Positions 10,049 to 19,313 of a stretch of DNA of 64,000 nucleotides are shown piece by piece. The translations under genes and the position numbers were made by a program. The notes below the pieces were generated by a model. That model searched no databases, was not told the origin of the DNA, and saw only the letters and a list, made by a program, of their open reading frames with translations. Every line of letters starts with the position of its first letter. Position 1 is the stretch's first letter. The DNA lies in assembly GCF_002117915.1 (NCBI RefSeq), contig NZ_BDJB01000002.1:29521-93520 (forward strand), given 5' to 3'. The stretch comes from Sphingomonas sp. TZW2008. GTDB taxonomy: Bacteria > Pseudomonadota > Alphaproteobacteria > Sphingomonadales > Sphingomonadaceae.

Positions 10049-11071
10049 TCAGCCGAGCCCGCGGCTGATCCACGGCCCCGCAAGCATCGCGATCGGCAGC
10101 GGCAGCTTCTTCCACGCGCGCACCATCAGTGCATACTTCGGATTGCGCGGGTCGACCTCGCGCATCGGGCCGCTCGACCATTTGGCATAGGCTAGCGGGA
10201 CACCCTCGAACCCCCAATTCTTCTTGAAAGCCGCCGGCCCGCTGCCAACCTTTGAGCGGCCGAAATCGAACCGCGTGCAGCCGCGCGAGCGGGCGTGCGC
10301 CATCAGCGCGAAGTACATCCGGTCGTTGGCGCGCAAGGCCCGCGCCGCCTCGGTTCCCCCACCCCAATAGGGATAGACGGTGCCGTTGAGATAGAGGCTC
10401 AACACGCTCGCTACGGCGGAGCCGCGATGCCGCACGGTGAGGATGTCGGCATCCATCGTGTCGAGCGCACGGCGCAGCAGCCTGGGCGGAAACACCGGCG
10501 AGCCAAGGTTGCGCGTCGATTCGGCGTAGATACGGAAATGCTCGGCGGCGAGCTCGGCGCCCCCGATCACGACGTCGAGATCGTTCGCCAGCGCCTTGCG
10601 CACCTCGGCACGTTGCTTGCGCGGGATGGCGAGCAGTTCGGCCTCGTCGCTGGACGCGAGCGGGCGGGCGAAGCCGAGGCTTGTGTCACGATCGATCGTC
10701 CAGCCGTGCGGGGCGGGCCCGCCGCGCAGCTCGATCGAGGGGTAGCCGAGCGCGCGCGCCGCGGTGGCGAGCGGCTCGACACCTTCACCGAGAATACCGC
10801 CGCCGACCGCAAACGCGGACGACACCAGCCCCTTGCCGAACAGTGCGGATCGCATTTCGGTGAGCGGCAGATAGCCGACGATCCGCCCTCCCCGCTCCGC
10901 CACGAAAAAGCGCGCGCGCTGGCCGCAGCCGTGCTCGACGGCGCGCGTCCAGGCGGTGAGATGGAACGGTGTCGCATCGGGCCGCGCGCGGACGAAGGCG
11001 TCGATCGCGGCGTCCTCGTCGATCGCCTCGCGCACGACGAGATCCGCCGCGATCCGGCTATGCGCGTTCAC
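10049..11071 (-). CDS. FemAB-like protein, XrtA/PEP-CTERM system associated
   Basis: 340 residues with two acyltransferase-like (GNAT-fold) halves. The C-terminal half has DRMYFALMAHARSRGCTRFD and the FGRSKVGSG-type motif typical of FemAB proteins in exosortase loci (TIGR03019). FemAB enzymes transfer aminoacyl groups from tRNA. The XrtA-linked branch is thought to add an aminoacyl or acyl group to the exopolysaccharide or its precursor. The start overlaps the deacetylase stop by 4 bp (ATGA). The donor and acceptor are not known; family placement is firm, chemistry is inference. Confidence 0.9.
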   Translation of the reverse strand: MNAHSRIAADLVVREAIDEDAAIDAFVRARPDATPFHLTAWTRAVEHGCGQRARFFVAERGGRIVGYLPLTEMRSALFGKGLVSSAFAVGGGILGEGVEPLATAARALGYPSIELRGGPAPHGWTIDRDTSLGFARPLASSDEAELLAIPRKQRAEVRKALANDLDVVIGGAELAAEHFRIYAESTRNLGSPVFPPRLLRRALDTMDADILTVRHRGSAVASVLSLYLNGTVYPYWGGGTEAARALRANDRMYFALMAHARSRGCTRFDFGRSKVGSGPAAFKKNWGFEGVPLAYAKWSSGPMREVDPRNPKYALMVRAWKKLPLPIAMLAGPWISRGLG

Positions 11072-11940
11072 CAGCGCCGCTCCCGCGCCGCGACGGCATC
11101 GACGCGCCCCCAGCTGTGGCGGCGGACGAGGCCGCGCAACTTGCCCGCCATCGCGCCCAGCCGGCTGTAGTGGCGCAGCTTCGAGCGCAGCGGTGCGGCG
11201 GCGACGCGCGGCTGACCAGGATCAACCTCCCACGGGTGGAAATAGAACATCCCGCCATGGCCGGCGGCATTCGCCTGGCGGACGGCGAGGTCGGTCAGCG
11301 CGGCGGGCAGCAGGCGGAAGAACCCGCCGCCGACTGCTAGCCGGCGACCAGCCAGCGCCGCAGTCGACACGGGAAGCTCGATGAGGTGACTGTCAGCGAG
11401 CGGACGCCAGGCGAAGCGCGGGCTCTCGCGCCAGCCGTAATGGTCGTGCGCGACCGGGGCGACGCTGGACGAGTAGTCGTAGCCGGCATCGGCAAGGACG
11501 CGATGTGCCCAAGGCGTTCGCATATCGATAGAGAAGCTCGGCGCGCGATAGCCGGTAACGGCGACGCCGCCCGCATCCTCGAGCGCGGTGCGCGCGCGCG
11601 CGAGATCGGCGCGGAAGGTGGCCACATCCATCGTGAAGACGCGCTGGTGGTCCCAGCCGTGGCTGGCGATCTCGTGCCCGGCCTCGACGATGCGGCGGAT
11701 CAGCGCGGGGTGACGCGCCGCGACCCAGCCCAGCGTGAAGAAGGTGGCGCGCGTCCCCGTCTCGGCGAACAGGTCGATCACGCGGCCGGTGTTGGCCACG
11801 ACGCGGCTCTCGAGCCGTTCCCAATCGGCCTTGTCGATCGTGCGCTCGAACGCGCCGACCTGGAACCATTCCTCGACGTCGACCGACATGCCGTTGACGA
11901 TCGCCGCGTCGACCTCCGGCACCTTGAAGGGCGCGTTCAT
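11068..11940 (-). CDS. Polysaccharide deacetylase, XrtA system associated
   Basis: 290 residues from the ATG at 11940, one base after the ATPase stop. A NodB homology domain covers most of the protein: the Asp motif MSVDVEEWF (Asp21), metal-binding His94 and His98 in ASHGWDHQ, and TGYRAPSFSI. It lacks a signal peptide, like other members of the exosortase-linked family (TIGR03006), so it probably acts in the cytoplasm or at the membrane on an N-acetylated sugar of the exopolysaccharide. The stop overlaps the FemAB start. Confidence 0.92.
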   Translation of the reverse strand: MNAPFKVPEVDAAIVNGMSVDVEEWFQVGAFERTIDKADWERLESRVVANTGRVIDLFAETGTRATFFTLGWVAARHPALIRRIVEAGHEIASHGWDHQRVFTMDVATFRADLARARTALEDAGGVAVTGYRAPSFSIDMRTPWAHRVLADAGYDYSSSVAPVAHDHYGWRESPRFAWRPLADSHLIELPVSTAALAGRRLAVGGGFFRLLPAALTDLAVRQANAAGHGGMFYFHPWEVDPGQPRVAAAPLRSKLRHYSRLGAMAGKLRGLVRRHSWGRVDAVAARERRW

Positions 11941-11941
11941 G

Positions 11942-13030
11942 TCACGCCGCGGCGCCGCGCACCGCTTCCAGCCCGCCACGCGGTGCCGGCGCCTCGCTCT
12001 CGACCCAGTCGACGAGCAGCGTCAGCACGCGGCGCAGCGCGACGTCCTGCTCCTCGATCCGCTTTTCGAGCGAGGCAATGCGATCGAGCACGGCGGGATC
12101 AAGCTGGGCCGGTTCAAGCTGGGCGGGCTCGGCGGCTTCCGCACGCATCTCGTCCTGCGCGACCGGCTCGGCATTGGGCACCGCTTTCATCACCGGCGCG
12201 GGCCGTACCACGTTGGGGAGGTCGCGCGCGGCATCGGCGCGTACCGTGTTGACGAGCGCAGCGTCGATCAGCGTCGCATCGGTGATCGCGGCGTGAAGCA
12301 TCACGCGGTTCATCAGCTGATTGAGCCGGCGCGGCACGCCGCCGCTGGCGCGATAGAGCACCGGAAAGACGTTGTCGGCGAAATCGGGCGTGCCCTGCCA
12401 CCCGGCGATGCGCAGCCGGTGGCCGACATATTCCGCGATCTCATCCGGGTTCATCGGATCGAGATGATGGATCGCGATCACGCGCTGGCGCAACTGCTCG
12501 AGCCGGTCGGAACCGTTGAGTCGCTCGCGGAACTCGGGCTGGCCGAGCAGGAAGATCTGCAGCAGCGCGCGCCCGCCGGCCTGGAAGTTCGACAGCATCC
12601 GCAGCTCTTCGAGCGCCGACACCGGCAACGCCTGCGCCTCGTCGACGATCAGCAGCGTGCGCCGCCCGGTGCGCGCGATGCCGTGCAGCCCGCGCTCGAT
12701 CACCGTCAGCAGTTCGGCCTTGCTCTTGCCGGCGGGATCGACGTTGAGCCCGGTCGCCACGGTACGCAGCAGATCGTCCGCCTCGATCGCGGTCGAGACG
12801 ATGTTGATCACCACCAGGTTGGCGGGATCGATTTGCGCCGTCACATGGCCGACCAGCGTCGTCTTGCCCGCGCCGATATCGCCGGTGATGACGATGAACC
12901 CCTCCCCTTGCGCGAGGCCATAGCCGAGATAGGCCATCGCCTTGCGGTGCGTTGCCGAATCGAACCAGTAGCGCGGGTCCGGCGTCAGCTGGAAGGGCCG
13001 ATCGGTCAGCCCGAAATGTTCCTCGTACAT
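11942..13030 (-). CDS. ExeA-like AAA ATPase, XrtA system associated
   Basis: 362 residues. It begins MYEEHFGLTDRPFQLTPDPR, the hallmark start of the ExeA/GspA-like ATPases in exosortase loci (TIGR03015). Walker A is GDIGAGKT (50-57) and Walker B LLIVDEAQ (Asp130-Glu131). A sensor/lid region follows (GGVPRRLNQLMNRV), then a Pro/Ala/Glu-rich tail with a short coiled coil (LDRIASLEKRIEEQ). The role is unproven: it may energise assembly of, or regulate, the export machinery. Unlike full ExeA it has no peptidoglycan-binding domain or obvious membrane helix. Confidence 0.9.
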   Translation of the reverse strand: MYEEHFGLTDRPFQLTPDPRYWFDSATHRKAMAYLGYGLAQGEGFIVITGDIGAGKTTLVGHVTAQIDPANLVVINIVSTAIEADDLLRTVATGLNVDPAGKSKAELLTVIERGLHGIARTGRRTLLIVDEAQALPVSALEELRMLSNFQAGGRALLQIFLLGQPEFRERLNGSDRLEQLRQRVIAIHHLDPMNPDEIAEYVGHRLRIAGWQGTPDFADNVFPVLYRASGGVPRRLNQLMNRVMLHAAITDATLIDAALVNTVRADAARDLPNVVRPAPVMKAVPNAEPVAQDEMRAEAAEPAQLEPAQLDPAVLDRIASLEKRIEEQDVALRRVLTLLVDWVESEAPAPRGGLEAVRGAAA

Positions 13031-13042
13031 GCCGAGTTTCCT

Positions 13043-14680
13043 TTAGAAGGTGTACCGCGCGCCGAGCAGCGCCTGTGCCGACCACTGGCTGTCGAAGCCC
13101 TCCTGGTCGAAGGTGTAGACACCGAGCGAGGCGACGGTACCGAGACGGCCGAACTGGTGGCTGTACGTGCCCGTCGCGCCTAGATTGAAGACGCCATCGG
13201 CGTCGTCGAGCCCGCTCTGATAATAGTTGCCGAAGAGATTGGCATCGACCTGCGACACGCGGCTCAACGCGCGCGACCAGAACAGCTGCGCGTAATAGCT
13301 CTCGTCGGTGACGCCATAGGCCACCGTGCCGGGCGCGAGCCGCGGCACGTTGAGGCGGCGATTGGCATAGCCCGCGCCGACGCCGTAGCTCGTCCGCCCG
13401 CGCGTGGTGGAAATGACGCCGTCGATCCCGCGCGCGCGATAGCTCGCGGTCGAGATCGACTGGAATACGTCGTTGAGACAGCCGCCGGCACCTGCGCCGC
13501 CCGCGCTCGTCCCGTTCGCGCCGGGACGACCGCCGAAGATGCAGCCGTTGAACTGCTGCCCGAACGGGTTGGCGCTGCCCTGGAACGAGGTGGGCAGATC
13601 GCGCACGCCGTCGCGCAGCTGGCGTCCGAACGTCTCGATCCCGTCGTACACCGCGACCTGGACGCCCGTATCGCGGTCCATCGCCCAGTTCAGCGTGCCG
13701 AAATAGGTCTCGCCGCCGTAGCGCCAGCCGGCGTTCGCGGTCAGCTCGAGCCGCGGCGACGGACGCCAGATGACGCCCGCGTCGTAGATCAGCCCGTCGG
13801 TATTGTAGGCGATGCGCTGCGGCGAGGCGGGATCGGTGACGAAGCGGCCGTTGCCGTCGAGCACCGGATCACCGTTGGCGTCGACCAGCGCGTCCTTCTG
13901 GCTGGCCTCGATCTTCTCGTATCCGACGCCGCCGCGCACCGCGACGGTGCGGCTGACGGGCAGCGTCACGTCGCCGCGCGCGTAATAGCCCTCATACTGC
14001 TGGTCGAGCTGGCCGGCATCCTCGCGTTCATAGGCGCCGCTGACGGTGACGCCGACCGGCAGCACCGTGCCCGCCGCAACACCGGCGGAAGCCTGCGCGA
14101 TGAAGTTGGTCGAATCGTCGTAATAGTCGAGCCGGCGCTGCCCCGCGCCGATGCCGGTCGAGAACGGCGCCTCGGCCTTGGTATAGCCGCCGAACGCGGA
14201 GGCGGCGAGCTGGACGGGACCGGCGCTGCCCGACACGCTCGGGCCGGCATAGACCGAATAGACCTGCGTCACGTTGTCGACGTTGCCGACGAGATTGCCT
14301 GGCGCTGCGCCGCGGATGTCGGAGCGCGCGCGCGTCGCGATCGCGCCGCCCTCGATCGCAACACCCGGCGCGAGGCTGACCGATCCGCGGGCGAGCCCGG
14401 TGTGCACGTCGCTGTCGGCGATCCGGTCGTCCCAGTCGATCCGCCGCTCGTAACGGTAGCTGACCTGCGCTTCGGCACGCCGACCGGTGACGGCCGCGTC
14501 GATCCCCACCGCGATCTGCGAGTAGGTCACGACATCGTCGTTGGTCAGATCGGCGTCGATCACCTGCGTCAGTTCGATATAGGGCGCGACATACCGGTCG
14601 CGCGCATCGGCGGCATTGGCGGCGAGGATCATCGCCAGCCCGATGCCGCAGCCGAGCGCATTGCCCCATGGCCTCACCAC
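13043..14680 (-). CDS. Outer-membrane beta-barrel protein, PEP-CTERM system associated
   Basis: 545 residues if translation starts at the GTG at 14680. That codon follows the tyrosine-kinase stop directly (TGA-C-GTG) and has AGGAG 7 nt upstream; an ATG at 14719 would lie inside the kinase gene and lacks that site. The N-terminus is a signal peptide ending AADA-RD. The rest alternates beta strands rich in Tyr, Gly and Asp and ends ALLGARYTF, with a terminal Phe typical of BAM-inserted barrels. It matches the barrel family of exosortase A loci (TIGR03016). It probably forms or supports the outer-membrane exit for the polysaccharide. Confidence 0.88.
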   Translation of the reverse strand: MVRPWGNALGCGIGLAMILAANAADARDRYVAPYIELTQVIDADLTNDDVVTYSQIAVGIDAAVTGRRAEAQVSYRYERRIDWDDRIADSDVHTGLARGSVSLAPGVAIEGGAIATRARSDIRGAAPGNLVGNVDNVTQVYSVYAGPSVSGSAGPVQLAASAFGGYTKAEAPFSTGIGAGQRRLDYYDDSTNFIAQASAGVAAGTVLPVGVTVSGAYEREDAGQLDQQYEGYYARGDVTLPVSRTVAVRGGVGYEKIEASQKDALVDANGDPVLDGNGRFVTDPASPQRIAYNTDGLIYDAGVIWRPSPRLELTANAGWRYGGETYFGTLNWAMDRDTGVQVAVYDGIETFGRQLRDGVRDLPTSFQGSANPFGQQFNGCIFGGRPGANGTSAGGAGAGGCLNDVFQSISTASYRARGIDGVISTTRGRTSYGVGAGYANRRLNVPRLAPGTVAYGVTDESYYAQLFWSRALSRVSQVDANLFGNYYQSGLDDADGVFNLGATGTYSHQFGRLGTVASLGVYTFDQEGFDSQWSAQALLGARYTF

Positions 14681-14681
14681 G

Positions 14682-15809
14682 TCACTTCTCCTGACCGTAA
14701 TAGCTGCCGAACCGGCCACCGCCGGGCTCGTAGGACACAGAATTGAGCACCAGGCTGATCCGCTCGCACCCGTCGAGCAGGTTCACCGCTTCGCGCACGT
14801 CGGCCTCCGTCGTGCGATCGGCGCGCACCACCAGCATCACTTGCCCGACGAGCAGCGCCAGCACCGAGGCCGGCGAGGCGGCGAGCGCGGGCGGCGTGTC
14901 GAACACGATCAGCCGATCGGGATTGGCGGCGAGCAGGCGATCGATGATGTCGCCGGTGCGCGCGCTGGCGAGCAACTCGGTATCGGCGTGCGTGCGCTTG
15001 CCGGCGGGCAGCAGCGACAGCTGCGGCACGTCGGTGCGTACGATGCACTCCTCGGGATCGATCGTCGGATCGCCGAGGATGTCGAGGAAGCCGGTCGAAT
15101 CCGACAGGCCGAGCGAGGCCATGACGTCGGGCTTGGCGAAATCGCCGTCGACCAGGACGACTTCGACGTCGCGCTCCGCGGCGAGGCTGATCGCGAGGTT
15201 GATCGCGCAGAACGTCTTGCCGTCGCCCGGCTTGCCCGAACCGACCAAGATCGTGCGCGCTCGGTCACCCAGCGGCCCAGCGGCGATCGCCCGGGCGTTG
15301 AGTAGCAACTGGCGCTTCACCAGCCGGAATTCCTCGGCAAGCGCGCCGATCGGCGCGCCGGGGACGAGCATGCCCTTTTCCGCCAGCATCGTGCGATCGA
15401 TGTGCGCGATGCCGAGTGGCAGGATCTCGCCCTCGGTCTCCGGCTCTGCGCCGGCGCGCAGCTCGGGCGGGATTGCTGCGAGCGTGGCAGCGGCTTCGGG
15501 CGAAAGCCGCTCGGCGCCCAGCGGCGGCGGCGGCGCGGCGTGGATGAGATCGAGCGTCAGGTCGAGCGCGTGATCGTCCGCCGGGGCGTCGATCACCGGC
15601 GCCTTGGCAACCGCCTCGCTGTCCCGCGCGGCGGGCGCCGCGACAGTCTGCTGGGCCGACGTCACGGTGTGATGATCTTGCCACGGCATGTCGGGCGCGT
15701 CCGCCGGCGCGGGCGCTACGTCGCGGCGGCGCAGGTGCGCACCGAAATCGTAGACCTTGGCGGCGCGCTCGATGAGCGATTCGTCGTGGCGCTTGGTGGC
15801 GTGCGTCAT
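14682..15809 (-). CDS. BY-kinase type tyrosine autokinase, XrtA system associated
   Basis: 375 residues from the ATG at 15809. The kinase core holds Walker A GSGKPGDGKT (190-199), Walker A' VLVDGDF (218-224) and Walker B LIVFDTPP (300-307). The C-terminus has a short tyrosine cluster (Tyr360, Tyr370, Tyr371), the likely autophosphorylation site. The first 150 residues are Ala/Pro/Asp-rich and look disordered. It belongs to the exosortase-linked CpsD/CapB-like kinases (TIGR03018 type). Cycling phosphorylation with the Wzz-like partner encoded just upstream controls chain length and export. The start overlaps that gene by 4 bp. Confidence 0.93.
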   Translation of the reverse strand: MTHATKRHDESLIERAAKVYDFGAHLRRRDVAPAPADAPDMPWQDHHTVTSAQQTVAAPAARDSEAVAKAPVIDAPADDHALDLTLDLIHAAPPPPLGAERLSPEAAATLAAIPPELRAGAEPETEGEILPLGIAHIDRTMLAEKGMLVPGAPIGALAEEFRLVKRQLLLNARAIAAGPLGDRARTILVGSGKPGDGKTFCAINLAISLAAERDVEVVLVDGDFAKPDVMASLGLSDSTGFLDILGDPTIDPEECIVRTDVPQLSLLPAGKRTHADTELLASARTGDIIDRLLAANPDRLIVFDTPPALAASPASVLALLVGQVMLVVRADRTTEADVREAVNLLDGCERISLVLNSVSYEPGGGRFGSYYGQEK

Positions 15810-17323
15810 GCCGCTAGACCCCGCTGGAGCATTTCGACGCCGAGCAGCGCCACGTAACCGACGCCGAGCGCGCCCAGACCGCCGGCGAACCACGTCAGCC
15901 GCTTGCGCCGCTGTTCGGCCTGATGACGCGTCAGCATCTCGCCGATCGAGCCGATCACCGGCATGCCCGACGCCTTTTCCAGCCGCTGCGCGGTCGGGAA
16001 GGTCGCTTGCAGCTGCCCCATCGCGAACGCCGCGCCGAGCCCGCCGAGCAGCCCGACGATCAGCACGCCGGTGAGCAGTAGCGGACGGTTCGGTGCGGTC
16101 GGCGTGCGCGGCTGCGTCGGCGGATCGATGACGCTGAAGCGCACCGCGTCGGTCTGCGTCTGCGCCTGGCTGCGCAGGCTCGTCTGTTCACGCTGCGCGA
16201 GCAGGCGATCGTACTGATCCTTGAGTACGGTGAAGTTGCGTTCGATCTCGCCCTGCTGCGCGGCGACTTCAGGATCCTCGTTTAGCTTCGCGTTGAGCGT
16301 ATCGAAATCGCCCTGCAGCTGCTGCTTGCGCATGCGCAGCGCGGCAACTGCCGCCTGCCGATCGGCAAGCATCGACTGGAGCGAGAGATACGCCGGGTTG
16401 GGCGTGCCGCCGCCGCCCGCGCCGAGCGGCTCGCCGCGCGCGGCACCCTGCGCCTGCGCGAGTTGCACCTTCAGCGCCACGACGTCGGGGTGATTTTCGG
16501 TGTAGCCGCGGCCGCGCGCGTCGGCGAGCTGGCCCTGGATCGCCGCGACGCGTGCGCGCGCCGGGCCGACACCGGGCGCGATCCCCGCCCCAGCGATCGT
16601 CTGCGGCGTACCGGCGAGCTGCCCCTGCAGTGCCGCGAGACTCGAGCTCGCCGCGGCGAGATCGCCGTCGACCTGGCTCATCTGCGCGCGGGCGGCGCCG
16701 ATCCGGTCGCTGACCGATCCGGTGCCCGGCAGCGAGCCGAGGTAGCGGTTCTGGAAATCGGCGCGCTTCGCCTCGGCGTCCTGCAGCTTGCCGCCGAGCT
16801 CCTTCAACTGCCCGTCGAGGAACTGCAGCGTCTGCGTGCTCTGCGTGCGATCATCGGAGAGGTTGGTCTCAACGAAGATGTCGATCAGCTTCTGCGTGAT
16901 GCTGGTGGCGAGCTTGGGCGTTGCCGCGGTGGTGACGATCTCGAACAGATTGTCCTGCTGCGCGGTGATCTTGATCGAATTCTGCAGGCCGGCGACTCGA
17001 TCGGCGACGTCGCGATCGGTCGACACCGATTTCGCGAGGTCGGTGCCGCGCACCACCTTTTCCAGGTTCACCGCCGACGTCAGCGTCTGGCGCACGGTAT
17101 CGACGTCGCGCTGCTGCTCGCCGATCTGGCTGCCGTCGGTGCCCGGCGGAAGGATCGAGCGCATTTGCACGAACACGCGCGCGCGGCTCTCGTACTTGCT
17201 CGGCATCTGACTGACGACCAGCCAGCCGAGCACGCAGATCGCCCAGGCGACGGCCAGTGCCAGCCAGCGCCTGGTCCAGATCGCGTGCAGCGCGAGCCTG
17301 ATTTCTCCGAAGAGCCCGTTCAC
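15806..17323 (-). CDS. Wzz-like chain-length determinant, XrtA system associated
   Basis: 505 residues. There is a short cytoplasmic N-terminus, TM1 at about 20-40 (WLALAVAWAICVLGWLVV), a long periplasmic coiled-coil region (about 170-400), and TM2 near 430-450 (PLLLTGVLIVGLLGGLGAAF) preceded by a Pro-rich PPTQPRTPTAPNRP motif. A third membrane segment lies near the C-terminus (about 480-500). This is the polysaccharide co-polymerase layout of the exosortase-linked family (TIGR03007). It controls polymer length and contacts the tyrosine kinase encoded next. It starts 10 bp after the export lipoprotein stop. Confidence 0.93.
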   Translation of the reverse strand: MNGLFGEIRLALHAIWTRRWLALAVAWAICVLGWLVVSQMPSKYESRARVFVQMRSILPPGTDGSQIGEQQRDVDTVRQTLTSAVNLEKVVRGTDLAKSVSTDRDVADRVAGLQNSIKITAQQDNLFEIVTTAATPKLATSITQKLIDIFVETNLSDDRTQSTQTLQFLDGQLKELGGKLQDAEAKRADFQNRYLGSLPGTGSVSDRIGAARAQMSQVDGDLAAASSSLAALQGQLAGTPQTIAGAGIAPGVGPARARVAAIQGQLADARGRGYTENHPDVVALKVQLAQAQGAARGEPLGAGGGGTPNPAYLSLQSMLADRQAAVAALRMRKQQLQGDFDTLNAKLNEDPEVAAQQGEIERNFTVLKDQYDRLLAQREQTSLRSQAQTQTDAVRFSVIDPPTQPRTPTAPNRPLLLTGVLIVGLLGGLGAAFAMGQLQATFPTAQRLEKASGMPVIGSIGEMLTRHQAEQRRKRLTWFAGGLGALGVGYVALLGVEMLQRGLAA

Positions 17324-17333
17324 GCCGGCGGCC

Positions 17334-17981
17334 TCAGAACATGCTCTCGGGGATGATGATCACGTCGCCCGGCTCCAGCCGGACGTTCGCGCTCGAATCG
17401 CCGTTTTTGAGCAGGCGGTTGATGTTGAGATTGTATTCGCGCTGCTTGCCCGTCGCGCGGTCGTAGCGGACGAGGCGCGCGCGGTTGCCAGCGGCATATT
17501 CGTTGAGCCCGCCGACCGCGATCATCGCGTCGAGCAGCGTCATGTTCGCGCGGTACGGCAGCGAGGCGGGCTTCTCGGTTGCGCCGACGATGCGCACCTG
17601 CTGGCTGTACGTGCCCGAGAAGCTGTCGACGATGACGCTGACGATCGGGTCCTTGATATACTCGCGCAGCGCAAGCTTCATGTCGTCTGCCAGCATCGCC
17701 GGGGTCTTGCCGACCGCCGGCATGTCGTTGACCAGCGGCGTGGTGATGCGGCCATCGGGGCGCACCTGCACCTTCGACGACAGTTCGGGATTGCGCCAGA
17801 CGAAGATCTGCAGCGAATCGAGCGGGCCGATGACATATTCCTCGCCCGGCTGCTCCTTGCTCGCGACGAACGCCGCGGGCGGCAGCTCGGCGCCGGCGCT
17901 ACGGCCGTTCATGCAGCCGGAAAGAGCGGTCGACGCCAGCGTTGCTGCCAGCAAAGCCTTCGAACCACGCGGGAAACGCAT
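17334..17981 (-). CDS. Wza-like polysaccharide export lipoprotein, XrtA system associated
   Basis: 215 residues. The lipoprotein signal has a lipobox ALSGC (Cys22). A poly-export domain follows (YVIGPLDSLQIFVWRNPELS and VRPDGRITTPLV), then an SLBB-like segment (RIVGATEKPASLPYRANMTL) and a C-terminal RLEPGDVIIIPESMF. It is the outer-membrane or periplasmic exit component for exopolysaccharide (TIGR03027 type). GGAGG lies 8 nt before the ATG. A 102-bp gap separates it from the decarboxylase upstream, so a promoter for the ten-gene operon could sit there, although no clear -35/-10 pair stands out. Confidence 0.93.
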   Translation of the reverse strand: MRFPRGSKALLAATLASTALSGCMNGRSAGAELPPAAFVASKEQPGEEYVIGPLDSLQIFVWRNPELSSKVQVRPDGRITTPLVNDMPAVGKTPAMLADDMKLALREYIKDPIVSVIVDSFSGTYSQQVRIVGATEKPASLPYRANMTLLDAMIAVGGLNEYAAGNRARLVRYDRATGKQREYNLNINRLLKNGDSSANVRLEPGDVIIIPESMF

Positions 17982-18083
17982 CGCAAAAACCTCCGTCGGC
18001 GCGTTGGGGACCGGCGTCGGGGAAACTGGCCCGAACCGGTTGCGCTTAGGATCGGCTATGCGGGGAAGAGGTGAAGATAGCGT

Positions 18084-19313
18084 TTAGGACGCCGTAGCGA
18101 GGACCTCGGCCGGCGCGGGATGGCCGAGGAACGCCGCCGGGCTGGCGGTCGCACCATAGGCGCCGGCGAGGAAGATCGCGATGATGTCCCCGACATCCGC
18201 CGGCGGCAGCGCTACCCGGTCGGCAAGTCGGTCGAGCGGGGTGCACAGGCAGCCGACCACCGAGACGGCATCGCTCGCCGGCTCGCTCAGCCGGTGCGCG
18301 ATCGCGACCGGATAGTTGCGCCGCACCACCGTGCCGAAATTGCCGCTGGCGGCGAGCTGATGATGCATGCCGCCGTCGACGACGAGGAACGTCTCCCCAC
18401 GGCTCTCCTTACGGTCGACGATCCGCGTCAGATACACGCCGCACTCGCCGACCAGCCAGCGGCCGAGCTCGATCGCGTAGCCTGCGCCGGACGCCGTCAG
18501 CGGAGACGCGGCTATCCGCTCTGCCAGCGCGGCGCCGATCCGATCGATCGCGACCGGCACGTCACCGGGGAAATAGGGAATGCCGAATCCGCCGCCGAGA
18601 TTGACGAGCGGCGGCACGTGCCCGGCTTCGTCGGACAATCGCTCGGCGAGCGCGAGCGTTGCGGCCTGCGTTTCGACTAGCGCCTCGGTGTCGAGCGCCT
18701 GGCTGCCGGCGAAGATGTGGAAGCCGCGCCACTCGGCGCCCGCCCCGACGATCGCGCGGACCAGCCCCGCCGCGCGTTCCGAATCGACGCCGAAGGGGGA
18801 TGGGCGGCCGCCCATCTTCATCCCCGAACCCTTGAGCTCGATATCGGGATTGACGCGGATCGCGAGCTGCGGCGTTCGTCCGACACGCGTTCCGATCGCG
18901 AGCGCGCGGCGCGCTTCCCCCTCCGATTCGACGTTGAGCGTCGCGCCGGCGATGATCGCGGCTTCGAGCTCGGCGTCGCGCTTGCCCGGGCCGGCGAAGC
19001 TGATCGTCGCCGCCGGTTTCACGGCCTGCGCCTTCGCGAGCTCGCCGGCGGACGCCACGTCGAGCCCATCGACGAGCGGCGCGATCGCGGCGAGCAGCGG
19101 CGCGAAGGGATTGGCCTTGATCGCGTAATGCAGGTCAATGCCGGGGAAGGCCGCGCGAAACGCGGCGATCTTCTGCGCGACGATCGCGGGATCATAGACG
19201 AACAGCGGCGATCCGTGCGCCGCGACCCACGTGTCGGCGGTTTGGCCGCCGATCGTCAACATGCCCGTCTGCGCCGCGAACGGCGGTGGCACCGGCCCGA
19301 ACGGCTTGCTCAT
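18084..19313 (-). CDS. PLP-dependent decarboxylase, exosortase A system associated
   Basis: 409 residues from the ATG at 19313, which overlaps the ligase stop by 4 bp. It is a fold-type III (alanine-racemase-like) decarboxylase related to diaminopimelate and ornithine decarboxylases. The PLP lysine is Lys67 in HYAIKANPF, the phosphate-binding loop is VNLGGGFGIPYFPGD, and the C-terminal part has VDGGMHHQLAASGNFG and a cysteine in VGCLCTP. It matches the family confined to exosortase A loci (TIGR03099). Together with the ligase and the divergent ACP it suggests activation and decarboxylation of an amino acid that ends up on the polysaccharide. The substrate is unknown. Confidence 0.93.
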   Translation of the reverse strand: MSKPFGPVPPPFAAQTGMLTIGGQTADTWVAAHGSPLFVYDPAIVAQKIAAFRAAFPGIDLHYAIKANPFAPLLAAIAPLVDGLDVASAGELAKAQAVKPAATISFAGPGKRDAELEAAIIAGATLNVESEGEARRALAIGTRVGRTPQLAIRVNPDIELKGSGMKMGGRPSPFGVDSERAAGLVRAIVGAGAEWRGFHIFAGSQALDTEALVETQAATLALAERLSDEAGHVPPLVNLGGGFGIPYFPGDVPVAIDRIGAALAERIAASPLTASGAGYAIELGRWLVGECGVYLTRIVDRKESRGETFLVVDGGMHHQLAASGNFGTVVRRNYPVAIAHRLSEPASDAVSVVGCLCTPLDRLADRVALPPADVGDIIAIFLAGAYGATASPAAFLGHPAPAEVLATAS

